The notes: a model not told the origin generated them from the sequence alone. DNA of 64,000 bases from Candidatus Accumulibacter similis (GCA_013347225.1 CP054595.1:2972415-3036414), one strand, 5' to 3'; positions 43,569 to 53,077 are shown, counted from the first letter of the stretch. Numbers and translations are program-made.

Positions 43569-44525
43569 ATGACCCTGAGAATCGAAAACCACAAACTGGT
43601 CGGCGACCAGGTCAGCCATCGCGACACCCCGAACCGGGGTGGCGTCATGACCCCCAGCTATCTGGTACTGCACTACACCGCCGGCCGCTCGCTCGAAAGC
43701 TCGGTCGAATCGCTGTGCACCCGGAAGCCGCAGGGCAACGCTTCGGCGCACCTCGTCCTCGGCCGTGACGGGCGCATCGTCCAGCTCGCGCCCTTCAACA
43801 TCGTCACCTGGCACGCCGGCGTCAGCCAGTGGGCCGGACTGGTCGGTCTCAACAGCCACTCGATCGGCGTCGAGATGGACAACGCCGGCTTGCTGAAGCG
43901 GGTCGGCAGCCAGTATCAGGCCTGGTTCGGCAAGGCCTACCCCGAGGATGAAGTCCTGCTGGCCGCGCATCGCAATGGTGGCCCCGTTTCGCCCTGGCAC
44001 AGCTACAGCGAAGTGCAGATCGAGCGCGCGATTGAACTCGCCGACCTGCTGGTCGAGCACTACGGACTGAAGGACGTTCTCGGGCACGAGGACATCGCTC
44101 CCGGCCGCAAGAGCGACCCCGGTCCCGCCTTCCCGCTCGCCGCGCTGAAGAGCCGCGTCCTCGGCCGCGAGGAGGATTCGCCACCGCGTTACGTCGTCAC
44201 CGCCAGCAACCTCAACATCCGCAAGGGGCCGGACGCCAGCTTCGAGCCGGTGGCGGCGGCGCTCAGGAAAGGCACCGAAGTCTTCCTGCTCGAGGCGCGG
44301 GACCGCTGGAGCCTGGTCGAGGTGGTGAGCAACGCCGAGGTCGAGGGCTGGGTGAGCAACTCCTTCATCGCCCCGCTGACCGCTTCCCGATCGGCCCCGG
44401 CCAGCCCGTTGGCGGCGACCACAGGCGAGCCGGCAAGCAGCCGATCAACCCGGTCAGTGACCGAGGCGCCTGCGGAGAAGAAGGCACGGCAGGCAAAGAA
44501 ACACCGCCGAGCGAAGGATGCCTGA
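43569..44525 (+). CDS. N-acetylmuramoyl-L-alanine amidase with SH3 domain
   Basis: 318 aa. The amidase_2 domain (about residues 1-190) has YLVLHYTAGRSLESSVESLC (first zinc His), NASAHLVLGRDGRIVQLAPF, TWHAGVSQWAG and the C-terminal VLGHEDIAPGRKSDPGPAFP (zinc His and Lys). A bacterial SH3 domain follows (YVVTASNLNIRKGPDASFEP, VAAALRKGTEVFLLE). The last 50 residues are a Ser/Ala/Lys-rich tail. No signal peptide is seen at the start chosen by GAGGAGACACCC. It cleaves peptide from peptidoglycan. Alternatively it could serve phage-like or toxin-like lysis, but nothing around it supports that. Confidence 0.9.
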   Translation: MTLRIENHKLVGDQVSHRDTPNRGGVMTPSYLVLHYTAGRSLESSVESLCTRKPQGNASAHLVLGRDGRIVQLAPFNIVTWHAGVSQWAGLVGLNSHSIGVEMDNAGLLKRVGSQYQAWFGKAYPEDEVLLAAHRNGGPVSPWHSYSEVQIERAIELADLLVEHYGLKDVLGHEDIAPGRKSDPGPAFPLAALKSRVLGREEDSPPRYVVTASNLNIRKGPDASFEPVAAALRKGTEVFLLEARDRWSLVEVVSNAEVEGWVSNSFIAPLTASRSAPASPLAATTGEPASSRSTRSVTEAPAEKKARQAKKHRRAKDA

Positions 44526-44577
44526 CGCTGCCCGCAGCGTCGCGGCCCGGTACCGGCAGCGGCCGGGTTAGCGCGCC

Positions 44578-45645
44578 GTGGCACGACTGTTCATCAGCTA
44601 CCGCGCGGCGGACGGGCGCGACAAGGCGACGGCGCTGGCGCGCGACCTCGGCGAGTTGTTCGGTGATGCGCAGGTGTTCCTCGACAAGGAGGATCTGCGC
44701 GGAGGTGTGCGCTGGCGCGAGGCCATCAGCGCGGCGATCGCCGAGCGGCCGGTACTCCTGCTGTTGCTGACCCCGCAACTGCTGGCGGCCACGGACGAAA
44801 ACGGTGCCTTGCGCGTCGGCGACAGCGACGACCCGGTGCGGCAGGAAGTCGAGAGCGCACTGGCGGTCGGCGCGCAGATCGTTCCCCTGCTCTGCGACGA
44901 TCTGCCGGTACCCCCCGACTGCAGCCACCTGCCGCCACCGTTCGACCGCCTCGGCGAGTTCAGCTGGCGGCAGTTGCGGGCCTACGACTGGAAGAACGAC
45001 CTGCAGCGCCTGGTCGCCGATCTGCGTGCGCTGGGCGTCACCGCGGCGACGACAGGAGCGCCCGTCGCGAACACGTCCACACCGGCGACCGGCGGCCGCA
45101 GGCGACAGCGGGGCCCGCTGGCCATCGCGACGCTGCTCGCCGCCTGCCTGCTGCTGAGCGTTGCCGCCGGCTGGTACGCCACCCGTCGGCCGGCGCCCGC
45201 GACCGCCGCCGCGGGGCCCGGCGCCGTGGAACCCGCTGCACCGGCCCTCGACGGCAGCTGGCTCGGCGAGCTGGTGCCGGGCGAGCGCCTGCCGCTGTCG
45301 CTGCGCCAGTCGGGCAACGAGGTCGCGCTCGCCAGCGCGCCGGTCGACATCCGTCGACGGCCGGACTGGGAAGACTATCGCAAGTTCTGGCGCGAGCAGT
45401 CGCCGACTGCGCTCGACGCCATCGCCTACCGCGGCCGCGGCAGCGGTCACCGTGGCGCCGACGGCAGCACGATGTTCGGCATCGCCCTGGAAGTGGTCAG
45501 CAGCCCGGGCGAAACGCTGATCGACAGCGGCAACCTGCGTTGCACGCTCGCCGCCGATGGTGCCTTCCTCGACTGCCAGCTCTGGTTGAACAGCCTGCAG
45601 GCCGCGCGGCCAGTGCGGCTGTCGCGTTCGCCGGCGGGCGGCTGA
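44578..45645 (+). CDS. TIR-domain membrane protein
   Basis: 355 aa from a GTG start. The TIR domain (residues 1-150) shows LFISYRAADGRDKATALARD, VFLDKEDLRGGVRWREAISA (Glu48 is in the position of the NADase glutamate) and VLLLLLTPQLLAATDENGAL. One membrane segment follows at about 180-200. The 150-residue C-terminal part (LDGSWLGELVPGERLPLSLR, TMFGIALEVV, LRCTLAADGAFLDCQLWL) is presumably outside. The plan of TIR, transmembrane segment and extracytoplasmic sensor fits an enzyme activated by an external signal. There is no partner typical of an anti-phage operon. Its 3' end is duplicated at 46980-47178. Confidence 0.82.
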   Translation: MARLFISYRAADGRDKATALARDLGELFGDAQVFLDKEDLRGGVRWREAISAAIAERPVLLLLLTPQLLAATDENGALRVGDSDDPVRQEVESALAVGAQIVPLLCDDLPVPPDCSHLPPPFDRLGEFSWRQLRAYDWKNDLQRLVADLRALGVTAATTGAPVANTSTPATGGRRRQRGPLAIATLLAACLLLSVAAGWYATRRPAPATAAAGPGAVEPAAPALDGSWLGELVPGERLPLSLRQSGNEVALASAPVDIRRRPDWEDYRKFWREQSPTALDAIAYRGRGSGHRGADGSTMFGIALEVVSSPGETLIDSGNLRCTLAADGAFLDCQLWLNSLQAARPVRLSRSPAGG

Positions 45646-45776
45646 CGCGGCGCCGTCTCAGCTCTCGCGGCTGATCAGCACCACCGCTGCGCCGGCAATG
45701 CCCTCGCCGCGACCGACGAAGCCGAGACGCTCGAGCGTTTTCGCCTTGACGTTGTCGCAGTCGGTTGGCAACTGCA
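45575..45776. repeat. About 200-bp direct repeat, copy A (TIR tail plus ispF tail)
   Basis: The 3' end of the TIR gene (intact) is followed by the 3' end of ispF (truncated, minus strand). It matches 46980-47178 at roughly nine bases in ten, with a few small indels. Confidence 0.88.
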
Positions 45777-45817
45777 AACGCCAGGCGTCCGGCGACGCTC
45801 TGCGCCGCGAACCATCG

Positions 45818-45857
45818 AAAAAAAAAACATCGCGACGCGCAAATCGCGTCGCGATGT
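45818..45857 (-). terminator. Rho-independent terminator of the PEP-CTERM gene
   Basis: A perfect 13-bp stem ACATCGCGACGCG/CGCGTCGCGATGT with a 5-nt loop is followed on the minus strand by a run of ten T (45818-45827). It ends the gene at 45897 and the cassette inside the direct repeats. Confidence 0.92.
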
Positions 45858-45896
45858 CTTGTGCGGTCGCCAGAACGGCAGACCGCCCGATGGAGT

Positions 45897-46631
45897 TCAG
45901 CTCGGGAAGAAGCGCCGGCGACCGGCGAGCGAAGCAAGCGCAGCGCCAACCAGCAACAGCGTACCCGGCTCGGGGACGGTTCCATCGGATTTCACGTCGT
46001 GCTTCAGGTTGTCGAAGCCAATGCCGGCGCCGTCATCGTTGAAAATCGAAATGCCGGCGATATCGAAAGTGCCGCCATCGCGGCTGAAACCGTAAAACGC
46101 GTCAGCCAGTCCGCCCACGACGATGCGGTCGATAAGCGATCCGTCGCGGCGGAAGAAGTCGATGGTGGCCGACCCAGCGTTTCCGCCGACCAGCTGAAAG
46201 CCGAACTCCGATTGATCGGTCGAGAACAGGACGGCGAACGACCCCTCACCGATCGCGTTGAAGTCCGGGAAACCCGACGGACCCAGTCCGGTGAGGACTT
46301 GACTTCCAGCGTTGATGAAGACGTTCAGGTTCTGATTCGGGGCGCCGACGGCGAGTGACAGCGATGCAGTCGGAGCCCCGCTGAGAACATCGAAGCCGCC
46401 TGACGGCGTATTCGTCTGTCCGGCGAAGCGCTCGGCAAAGCTCGCGCCGCTCGAAACGAAGACGCCGTTGTAATTGGTTCCGGGCGCCGCGCCGCCGGCA
46501 ACGTCGTCGAAGGTGACGACTTGCGTCCCGGTCAGGGAAGCGTAGGCGACTTGATTGATCGGTGCGGCCTGTGCGATGGCACAGGTCGCCGCGGCACCTA
46601 ACGCTGCCACGAAACGCATCTTGATTTTCAT
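45897..46631 (-). CDS. PEP-CTERM sorting-signal protein (cassette gene)
   Basis: 244 aa. The signal peptide is KIKMRFVAALGAAATCAIAQ. A beta-sandwich-like body is rich in Gly, Ser, Asn and Phe (FAVLFSTDQSEFGFQLVGGN, IDFFRRDGSLIDRIVVGGLA). The C-terminal signal is VPEPGTLLLVGAALASLAGR with the basic end RRFFPS. AGGAGAG precedes the ATG at 46631. The unit is self-contained: terminator 45818-45857, sigma-54 promoter 46700-46715 and UAS 46801-46819. It lies between two copies of the same 200-bp sequence. Body unrelated to the other three PEP-CTERM proteins here. Confidence 0.92.
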   Translation of the reverse strand: MKIKMRFVAALGAAATCAIAQAAPINQVAYASLTGTQVVTFDDVAGGAAPGTNYNGVFVSSGASFAERFAGQTNTPSGGFDVLSGAPTASLSLAVGAPNQNLNVFINAGSQVLTGLGPSGFPDFNAIGEGSFAVLFSTDQSEFGFQLVGGNAGSATIDFFRRDGSLIDRIVVGGLADAFYGFSRDGGTFDIAGISIFNDDGAGIGFDNLKHDVKSDGTVPEPGTLLLVGAALASLAGRRRFFPS

Positions 46632-46699
46632 GTGACTCTCCTGTCTGGATCGATGACTGGCGAACGAGTGCACGCTTGACTCACTCCCCAAGACAAAAA

Positions 46700-46715
46700 A
46701 GCAAAATTGATGCCA
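46700..46715 (-). promoter_or_regulatory. Sigma-54 promoter of the cassette PEP-CTERM gene
   Basis: The minus strand reads TGGCATCAATTTTGCT with the -24 GG and -12 GC at correct spacing and a TTTTGCT -12 box. It is about 70 bp before the start. Confidence 0.85.
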
Positions 46716-46800
46716 GGCATCGACAACGTCTGAAATACAGCATGAATTCAGCTCATTGGTGATTCATGGATTGGGGCGTCGGCGGCCTTCAGGGCTTTAA

Positions 46801-46819
46801 CTGTAAGGAATTCCGACAG
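46801..46819. promoter_or_regulatory. 19-bp UAS, copy 2
   Basis: CTGTAAGGAATTCCGACAG on the plus strand, centred about 100 bp upstream of the sigma-54 site. It matches the consensus CTGTAA-N7-CGACAG. Confidence 0.75.
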
Positions 46820-46979
46820 TCTGTCCGCGGCGCCCGGGATCACCCGAGCAACGTGGCTCCGACCGGCTCGAACACGAGATCGCAGACGCCGTGACGCTCA
46901 TGTTCACACCCGGCGTGGAACCGCTTGGTCGACCGCTCGCACAGCGGGCGGCGCGGTTCGTTCGCATTGCCCGTCGACC

Positions 46980-47178
46980 GCCAGCTCGGGTTGAACAGCC
47001 TGCAGGCCGCGCCAGTGCGGCTGTCGCGTTCGCCGTCCGGCGGCCGACGCGGCACCGTCTCAGCTCTCGCGGCTGATCAGCACCACCGCTTCGCCGGCAA
47101 TGCCCTCGCCGCGACCGACGAAACCGAGACGCTCGGCCGTCTTCGCCTTGACGTTGACGCAGTCGGGCGGCAACTGCA
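46980..47178. repeat. About 200-bp direct repeat, copy B (TIR tail remnant plus ispF tail)
   Basis: Matches 45575-45776. Here the ispF part is the functional 3' end and the TIR part (46980-47059) is a leftover. Copies A and B flank 1.2 kb that contains the PEP-CTERM unit. Confidence 0.88.
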
Positions 47179-47539
47179 GATCGGCGGCGATGTTGCCGAC
47201 CATCTGCGGCAGATACGGCGCCAGCCGCGGCTGCTGGGCGATGATCGTCGCGTCGACGTTGCCGACGCGCCAGCCGGCCTGCGCCAGCAGCGCTGCCGTG
47301 GCGCGCAGCAGTTGCCGGCTGTCGGCGCCGCGATGACGCTCGTCGCTGTCCGGGAAGTGGCGGCCGATGTCGCCGAGCGCGGCGGCGCCGAGCAGGGCAT
47401 CGGTGATCGCGTGCAGCAGCACATCGGCGTCGGAGTGACCGAGCAGCCCGGAATGATGGGCAATCTCGACGCCACCCAGCAGCAACCGGCGGCCGGGCAC
47501 CAGCGCGTGGATGTCGCAACCCTGGCCAACGCGGATCAT
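47060..47539 (-). CDS. ispF: 2-C-methyl-D-erythritol 2,4-cyclodiphosphate synthase
   Basis: 159 aa, the normal length. The metal site DIH ([20 protein letters not shown]) and the strong [31 protein letters not shown] and later [20 protein letters not shown] are family signatures. It makes cyclodiphosphate in the non-mevalonate isoprenoid pathway, which also supplies undecaprenyl phosphate for the polysaccharide. The ATG overlaps the ispD stop (47536-47539, ATGA). Its last 118 bases (47060-47178) are duplicated at copy A. Confidence 0.97.
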   Translation of the reverse strand: MIRVGQGCDIHALVPGRRLLLGGVEIAHHSGLLGHSDADVLLHAITDALLGAAALGDIGRHFPDSDERHRGADSRQLLRATAALLAQAGWRVGNVDATIIAQQPRLAPYLPQMVGNIAADLQLPPDCVNVKAKTAERLGFVGRGEGIAGEAVVLISRES

Positions 47540-48234
47540 TCGCCCCACCTCGCCTGCGCCTGCAGGATCATTTCCGCCAGCCGCAGGTCACCGGCGAAGG
47601 TCACCTTGAGGTTGCTGGCGTCGCCGCGCACCAGCCGCGGCCGCAGGCCGGCGGCCTCGACCGCCGACGCCTCGTCGGTGCCGCCCGGGTGTTCGGCGAG
47701 GACCCGGACCAGCAGACCGTAGCGGAACATCTGCGGCGTCTGCGCCTGCCAGAGGCCGTCGCGACACTCGCTGCGGGCGACGCGCTGGTCGCCGTCGGCA
47801 CGCTTCAGCGTGTCGGCCACCGGCACCGCCAGCAGGCCGCCGATGGCATCGTCGGCCAGTTCGTCGCACAGCGCGGTAAGCATCGCCGGCGACAGGCACG
47901 GCCGCGCAGCGTCGTGCACCAGCACCCAGTCGTCATCGTGTGCGACGGTGGCCGCTGCGCGCAGCCCGTTGGCGACGCTCTCGGCACGCGTCGCGCCGCC
48001 ACAGAAGACGGTCTCCAGCTTGTGGCCGAGACTCGTCCAGTCGTACTGGCGCCACCAGCCGTCATCTGGCGCGAGGACGACCCAGACCCGCTCGATCGAG
48101 CGACAGCGGCAGAGTGTCGCGAGACTGTGATGGAGCAGCGGCAGCCCGGCGAGCAGCTGATACTGTTTTGGCGCCTCGCCGCCGAGGCGGGAACCGCTGC
48201 CGGCGGCGGGAACGATTGCGTAGTGAGCTGACAT
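47536..48234 (-). CDS. ispD: 2-C-methyl-D-erythritol 4-phosphate cytidylyltransferase
   Basis: 232 aa. The nucleotidyltransferase opening [20 protein letters not shown], then [40 protein letters not shown] and DTLKRADG are all as in IspD. It makes CDP-methylerythritol in the MEP pathway. Translationally coupled to ispF. The 65-bp gap to the divergent AmmeMemoRadiSam genes carries the promoters. Confidence 0.97.
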   Translation of the reverse strand: MSAHYAIVPAAGSGSRLGGEAPKQYQLLAGLPLLHHSLATLCRCRSIERVWVVLAPDDGWWRQYDWTSLGHKLETVFCGGATRAESVANGLRAAATVAHDDDWVLVHDAARPCLSPAMLTALCDELADDAIGGLLAVPVADTLKRADGDQRVARSECRDGLWQAQTPQMFRYGLLVRVLAEHPGGTDEASAVEAAGLRPRLVRGDASNLKVTFAGDLRLAEMILQAQARWGE

Positions 48235-48299
48235 GGGCTAATTTTAAGCTATCGCGCCGGCCCGGCGCAGCCAGACACCCGCGCAGGAGGATCAACGTG

Positions 48300-49124
48300 A
48301 TGCACGCGACAGCGCATACCCGCCCGGCAGCGGTCGCCGGCATGTTCTATCCTGGCTCGGCGACCGCCCTCGCCCGCGACATCCGGCAGATGCTGGCCGC
48401 CAGCGCACCGCCGGCGACGACCCGCGGCCAGCGCGTGAAGGCGATCATCGCCCCCCATGCCGGTTACATCTACTCCGGGCCGATCGCTGCCAGCGTCTAC
48501 GCGCCGCTGGCGAAAGTGGGCGCGGGCATCCGGCGCGTCATCCTGCTCGGGCCGACGCACCGGGTGGCGGTCAACGGTCTGGCACTGCCGGCCGCCGGCG
48601 CCTTTGCCACCCCACTCGGCGTCGTTGCCGTCGACCAGCAGGCGGTGGCGGCGATCGCCCACCTGCCGCAGGTCGTCGTCAGCGACGCCGCGCACGCGGC
48701 CGAGCACTCGCTGGAAGTGCAACTGCCGTTCCTGCAGACGGTTCTCGGCGACTTTGGCCTGCTGCCGCTCGCCGTCGGCCGCGCCTCACCGGCTCAGGTG
48801 GCGGAGGTGCTCGAATGCCTCTGGGGCGGCGACGAGACGCTCTTCGTGATCAGCTCGGATCTGTCGCACTACCTGCCCTACGACGCCGCGCGGGCGACCG
48901 ATGGCGAGACCGCCGGCCACATCGTCGCCCTCGACGCGCATATCGACCATCAGCAGGCGTGTGGTGCGACACCGGTAAACGGCCTGCTGCTGGCAGCCCG
49001 GCGGCACGGACTGCAGGCACAACTGATCGACCTGCGCAACTCCGGCGACACCGCCGGTGATCGCTCGCGGGTCGTCGGTTACGGCGCCTTCAGCTTCAGC
49101 GAGGAGGACGCCAGTGCCCGGTGA
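48300..49124 (+). CDS. amrB: AmmeMemoRadiSam system protein B (Memo family)
   Basis: 274 aa. Memo signatures are RPAAVAGMFYPGSATALARD, AIIAPHAGYIYSGPIAASVY, LLGPTHRVAVNGLALP, EHSLEVQLPFLQTVLGDF and FVISSDLSHYLPYDAA, with the histidines that bind metal. An AGGAGG site serves either the ATG at 48300 or a GTG at 48297. It overlaps the next gene by 11 bp. Families A, B and radical SAM always occur together; the biochemical role is not known. Confidence 0.95.
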   Translation: MHATAHTRPAAVAGMFYPGSATALARDIRQMLAASAPPATTRGQRVKAIIAPHAGYIYSGPIAASVYAPLAKVGAGIRRVILLGPTHRVAVNGLALPAAGAFATPLGVVAVDQQAVAAIAHLPQVVVSDAAHAAEHSLEVQLPFLQTVLGDFGLLPLAVGRASPAQVAEVLECLWGGDETLFVISSDLSHYLPYDAARATDGETAGHIVALDAHIDHQQACGATPVNGLLLAARRHGLQAQLIDLRNSGDTAGDRSRVVGYGAFSFSEEDASAR

Positions 49125-49655
49125 TGTCGGCGACCGCCTCGGCATGGCGCTGCTGGTCGCCGCCCGCAACGCCATCGCGCAGCACTTCGGCCTGCCGACA
49201 CGGCCGCTCGGCGTACTGCCCGAACTCGGCGAACCGGGCGCCACCTTCGTCACGCTCACCCGCAGTGGCCAGTTGCGCGGTTGCATCGGCAGCCTTGAAG
49301 CGCACCGGCCGCTCCTGGTCGATGTCGGCGAGAACGCCCTCGCCGCTGCCTTCCGCGACCACCGCTTTGCGCCGTTGACCGCCGACGAGTTTGCCACGAC
49401 ACGGGTCGAGGTCTCGCTGCTGACGGCCGCCGAAGCCTTCCCGGTGGTCGACGAGGTTGACGCGATCGCCCGCCTGCAGCCAGCGGTCGATGGCCTCGTC
49501 CTGGCCTATCGGCAGCGGCGCGCCACCTTCCTGCCGCAGGTCTGGGAGTCACTCCCCGACCCGCGCCAGTTCCTCGCCCAACTGAAGCTCAAGGCGGGGC
49601 TGCCGGCCGACTTCTGGCATCCGGACATCCGCCTTGCCCGCTACGGAGTACGCAA

Positions 49656-49671
<16 letters not shown>
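49114..49671 (+). CDS. amrA: AmmeMemoRadiSam system protein A (AMMECR1 family)
   Basis: 185 aa from the GTG at 49114 with GAGGAGG upstream. AMMECR1 motifs are PGATFVTLTRSGQLRGCIGS then LEAHRPLLVDVGENALAAAF, DHRFAPLTADE, VEVSLLTAAE and FLPQVWESLPDPRQFLAQLK, with the strictly conserved LRGCIGS. It is coupled to the Memo gene on one side and the radical SAM gene on the other (overlap 49656-49671). Confidence 0.95.
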
Positions 49672-50761
<1,090 letters not shown>

Positions 50762-50765
<4 letters not shown>

Positions 50766-51463
50766 CCGGCGCCCTCGCCTTCCCGAGGCAGACGCCGATT
50801 GCGCTTGCCGCCGGTCACGGATCGCTGCAGGGATTGCTGACGCTGCCGGAGCGGCTGGCGGCGCTGGTCGTCCTGACGCACGCCGGGCCGGCTCCGGCAG
50901 CGCGCGACGACGCCCTCGCCGTGATCCTGCAGCACGCCGGCATCGGCACGCTGACGCTGGATCTGCTGACGCCGGCGGAGGAGCGCTTCGCGGATCTGCA
51001 GCACAACGTCTCGCTGCTCGCCCATCGTCTGCTCGACGGCCTCGCGCTGCTCAAGCAACGGATGCTTCTGGGCGAACTGCCGACGCTGCCGATCGGCCTC
51101 AGTGCCGGCGGCGACTGCTCGCCGGTGGTGTTGCGCGTTGCCGCGCTGCGCGACCAAGACATCTACGCAGTCGTCTGCCGCGGCGGGCTGATCGATCTCG
51201 CCGGCGTCCTCTATCTGCGCTCGCTGGCCTCACCGCTGCTGGTCCTCGTCGATGAAGACGACGAACTCGGCACGACGAGCAACCGCCGCGCGCTGCGCGA
51301 ACTGGACTGCCCGCACGAGCTGCGAACCCTGGCCGCCCAAACCGACTCGCCCACTTCGGCAGCGGCTTTCGAGCTGGTCGCGCGCGCCACCGCGCGCTGG
51401 TTCATCGACCGCCTGCCGGCCGCCAGCCAGGCAACCGCGGCCGTGACGCCGGCGGCCGGCTAG
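50762..51463 (+). CDS. Alpha/beta-hydrolase-like protein after amrS
   Basis: 233 aa. The opening strand LQGLLTLPERLAALVVLTHA and the nucleophile-like GLSAGGDCS indicate a dienelactone-hydrolase-type fold. PLLVLVDEDDELG is the acid-containing strand. A catalytic His is not evident near the C-terminus. The TTG start overlaps the amrS stop by TTGA, so it is translated with the AmmeMemoRadiSam genes. It may be an uncharacterised accessory of that system. Its stop shares a CTAG with the stop of the convergent repeat gene. Confidence 0.75.
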
Positions 51464-51795
51464 TCGGGCGGCAACGCCGGATCCGGCGGCACCGCGTCGG
51501 GAGAGAGCACCGGTGATGCGTCGGTCTCGTCGGGCGCGAGCGCCCTGTCGGGCCGCACCGCGCCCGGCGACCACACCGGGCCGGCATCGGTCTGATCGGG
51601 TGCCAATGCCGTGTCCGGACGGACTGCCCCCGGCGAGAGCGCCGGCTCGCCGACGCTTTCATCGGGCGACAGCACCCGGTCCGGACGCACCGAGCCATCA
51701 CGGCGATACTCCTGCGCCTGTACCGGCGGCAGACCGGCGACCGCCATGGCCGCCCACAGCAGCACCCACGACGGGATGCGACGATTCAACCGCAT
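51460..51795 (-). CDS. Exported protein with 22-residue tandem repeats
   Basis: 111 aa. The signal peptide is NRRIPSWVLLWAAMAVAGLP with VQAQ cleavage. The mature part is made of near-identical 22-residue units, with AVRPDTALAPDQTDAGPVWS as the clearest, in about three and a half copies. They are proline/aspartate-rich, probably extended, secreted or surface-exposed. No family is known to me. The DNA repeats (66 bp) are diverged in synonymous positions, which suggests selection on the protein. Convergent with the hydrolase; the stop codons overlap in CTAG. Confidence 0.75.
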   Translation of the reverse strand: MRLNRRIPSWVLLWAAMAVAGLPPVQAQEYRRDGSVRPDRVLSPDESVGEPALSPGAVRPDTALAPDQTDAGPVWSPGAVRPDRALAPDETDASPVLSPDAVPPDPALPPD

Positions 51796-51889
51796 GCTCC
51801 TCCTCCCCTGAAGGCAGTGCCGACGTGACGGCCGGCGCCGTGACTTCGATGTTCGTCAAGACGGCAACGGTCGCGGCACTTCAGCCACA

Positions 51890-52180
51890 TCATAGCCAGT
51901 CCTCCATCGCACAGGCAAGACGGACTCCCGGGACGGCCACCAGTGATCCAACCAGACGGCCAATCCGCTTCCCAGCCCGCGTGCCAATGCCCAGTGACCC
52001 GAGGCGCGCCGACAGCAACGCCGGGATGAGGCACCAGAGCGTTCCGTCGAACCTGAAGATCGTGCCACGGAACATGAAAGCGAGCGGTTTGTCTGGAGCG
52101 GAGGGTTCGATGAACTGCGGAACGACGGCGAGGAAGAACAAGGCCGCATTTGGATTCCGGACTCGTGAGTACCCAGCGTC
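51890..52180 (-). pseudogene. LysE-family exporter, C-terminal fragment
   Basis: Residues RNPNAALFFLAVVPQFIEPS, PLAFMFRGTIFRFDGTLWCL and IPALLSARLGSLGIGTRAGK match the second half of LysE/RhtB exporters (the NPKVALFFLAFLPQF block and the two closing helices). The first half, about 110 residues, is missing. The upstream in-frame codons belong to no LysE sequence and run into the hydrolase gene. It is a decayed remnant. Confidence 0.8.
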
Positions 52181-52262
52181 ATCCAGTCCTGAGCTATGAA
52201 CCGCGAGCTTTCGACCCCACCCTGGCATCGAACTTCTCCTTGAAGAGGCGCGTTCATCCGCC

Positions 52263-53054
52263 CTACGGAACGCCGCTTTCGGCAAGGAACGAGCCGACGA
52301 GCTTGAGTACCTCGCCTTCCCTCTCGCGGTGGGGAACGTGACCACACGCAGCGAGAATCTCCATTCTTGCCGGCCCGGCGACACCTTCCACGATGCGGCG
52401 AGGGAACGCACAGGATCCGAATTCATCCGAGTCCCCGTGCATCGCGAGAACCGGGCAATGCACCTGCCCTAGGTAGGGATCCAGCGACCACTCGCGAAAC
52501 CGGGCAGACAGCCAGACCTCGGTCCAGGCATCCAATACCCACTTGGCTCGCTCACCGTGCCACCTGGCGATCCTGGAAAACTGGGCGCCGTCGACGAAGG
52601 AATTCCTCGCCTCCCGGATACCGGACAGGGTTCGATCCTCGACGAATGCCTGGGCGGACTCGGCAATCACCGCCAGACAGCGATCTCCGGCGACGGCGGC
52701 AGCGGCCAACGCCATTCCGCCACCCACACTGTGCCCAAACAGCACGTACTGGCCGAGCCCAAGAACGCCGGCGATGGCGGGCCAATAGACCAGTGCCTCG
52801 TCGTCGATGAACCCCGGCTCTGCAGGTGCCGTCCGCCTGCTGGACTGGCCAAATCCGAGACGGTCATAGGCCATGACGGGGCGACCGGTCCGGATGGCCA
52901 GAGTCTGCGGGAAGCTGCGCCACTGTTCCACAGAACCCAGGGAGTCGTGCAACAGGACGATCGGCGCATTCGTGGCGCCATCGGGCTGCCAGTGGCGAAC
53001 GAAGATTCGGCCACCAGGCACTTCGACAAACACGTCACTCAGTGCGACCGCCAT
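52263..53054 (-). CDS. Alpha/beta-fold hydrolase
   Basis: 263 aa. The oxyanion region is IVLLHDSLGSVEQWRSFPQT, then VMAYDRLGFGQSS, the nucleophile elbow FGHSVGGGMALAAAAVAG, the acid in VLAMHGDSDEFG and the His in AACGHVPHRE. This is a complete catalytic triad for an ester/lactone/haloalkane-type hydrolase; the substrate is unknown. GAGGAG precedes the ATG at 53054. The longer upstream frame has no homology. The gene and the small frame before it lie in a stretch with the LysE remnant, so the segment may be acquired. Confidence 0.88.
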   Translation of the reverse strand: MAVALSDVFVEVPGGRIFVRHWQPDGATNAPIVLLHDSLGSVEQWRSFPQTLAIRTGRPVMAYDRLGFGQSSRRTAPAEPGFIDDEALVYWPAIAGVLGLGQYVLFGHSVGGGMALAAAAVAGDRCLAVIAESAQAFVEDRTLSGIREARNSFVDGAQFSRIARWHGERAKWVLDAWTEVWLSARFREWSLDPYLGQVHCPVLAMHGDSDEFGSCAFPRRIVEGVAGPARMEILAACGHVPHREREGEVLKLVGSFLAESGVP

Positions 53055-53077
53055 CTCGACTCCTCTCCCGGCAGATC

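Larger units (their letters stand above)
46632..47059. other. Intergenic region between cassette PEP-CTERM gene and ispF
   Basis: Contains the sigma-54 promoter, the UAS, then about 160 bp with no recognised content (46820-46979) and the start of repeat copy B. Confidence 0.55.

Noticed and set aside
46797-47519. A 240-codon minus frame overlapping ispF as a transposase remnant
   Set aside because: The part over ispF is shadow. The remaining 60 codons (46820-46979) did not give a transposase motif I could defend.
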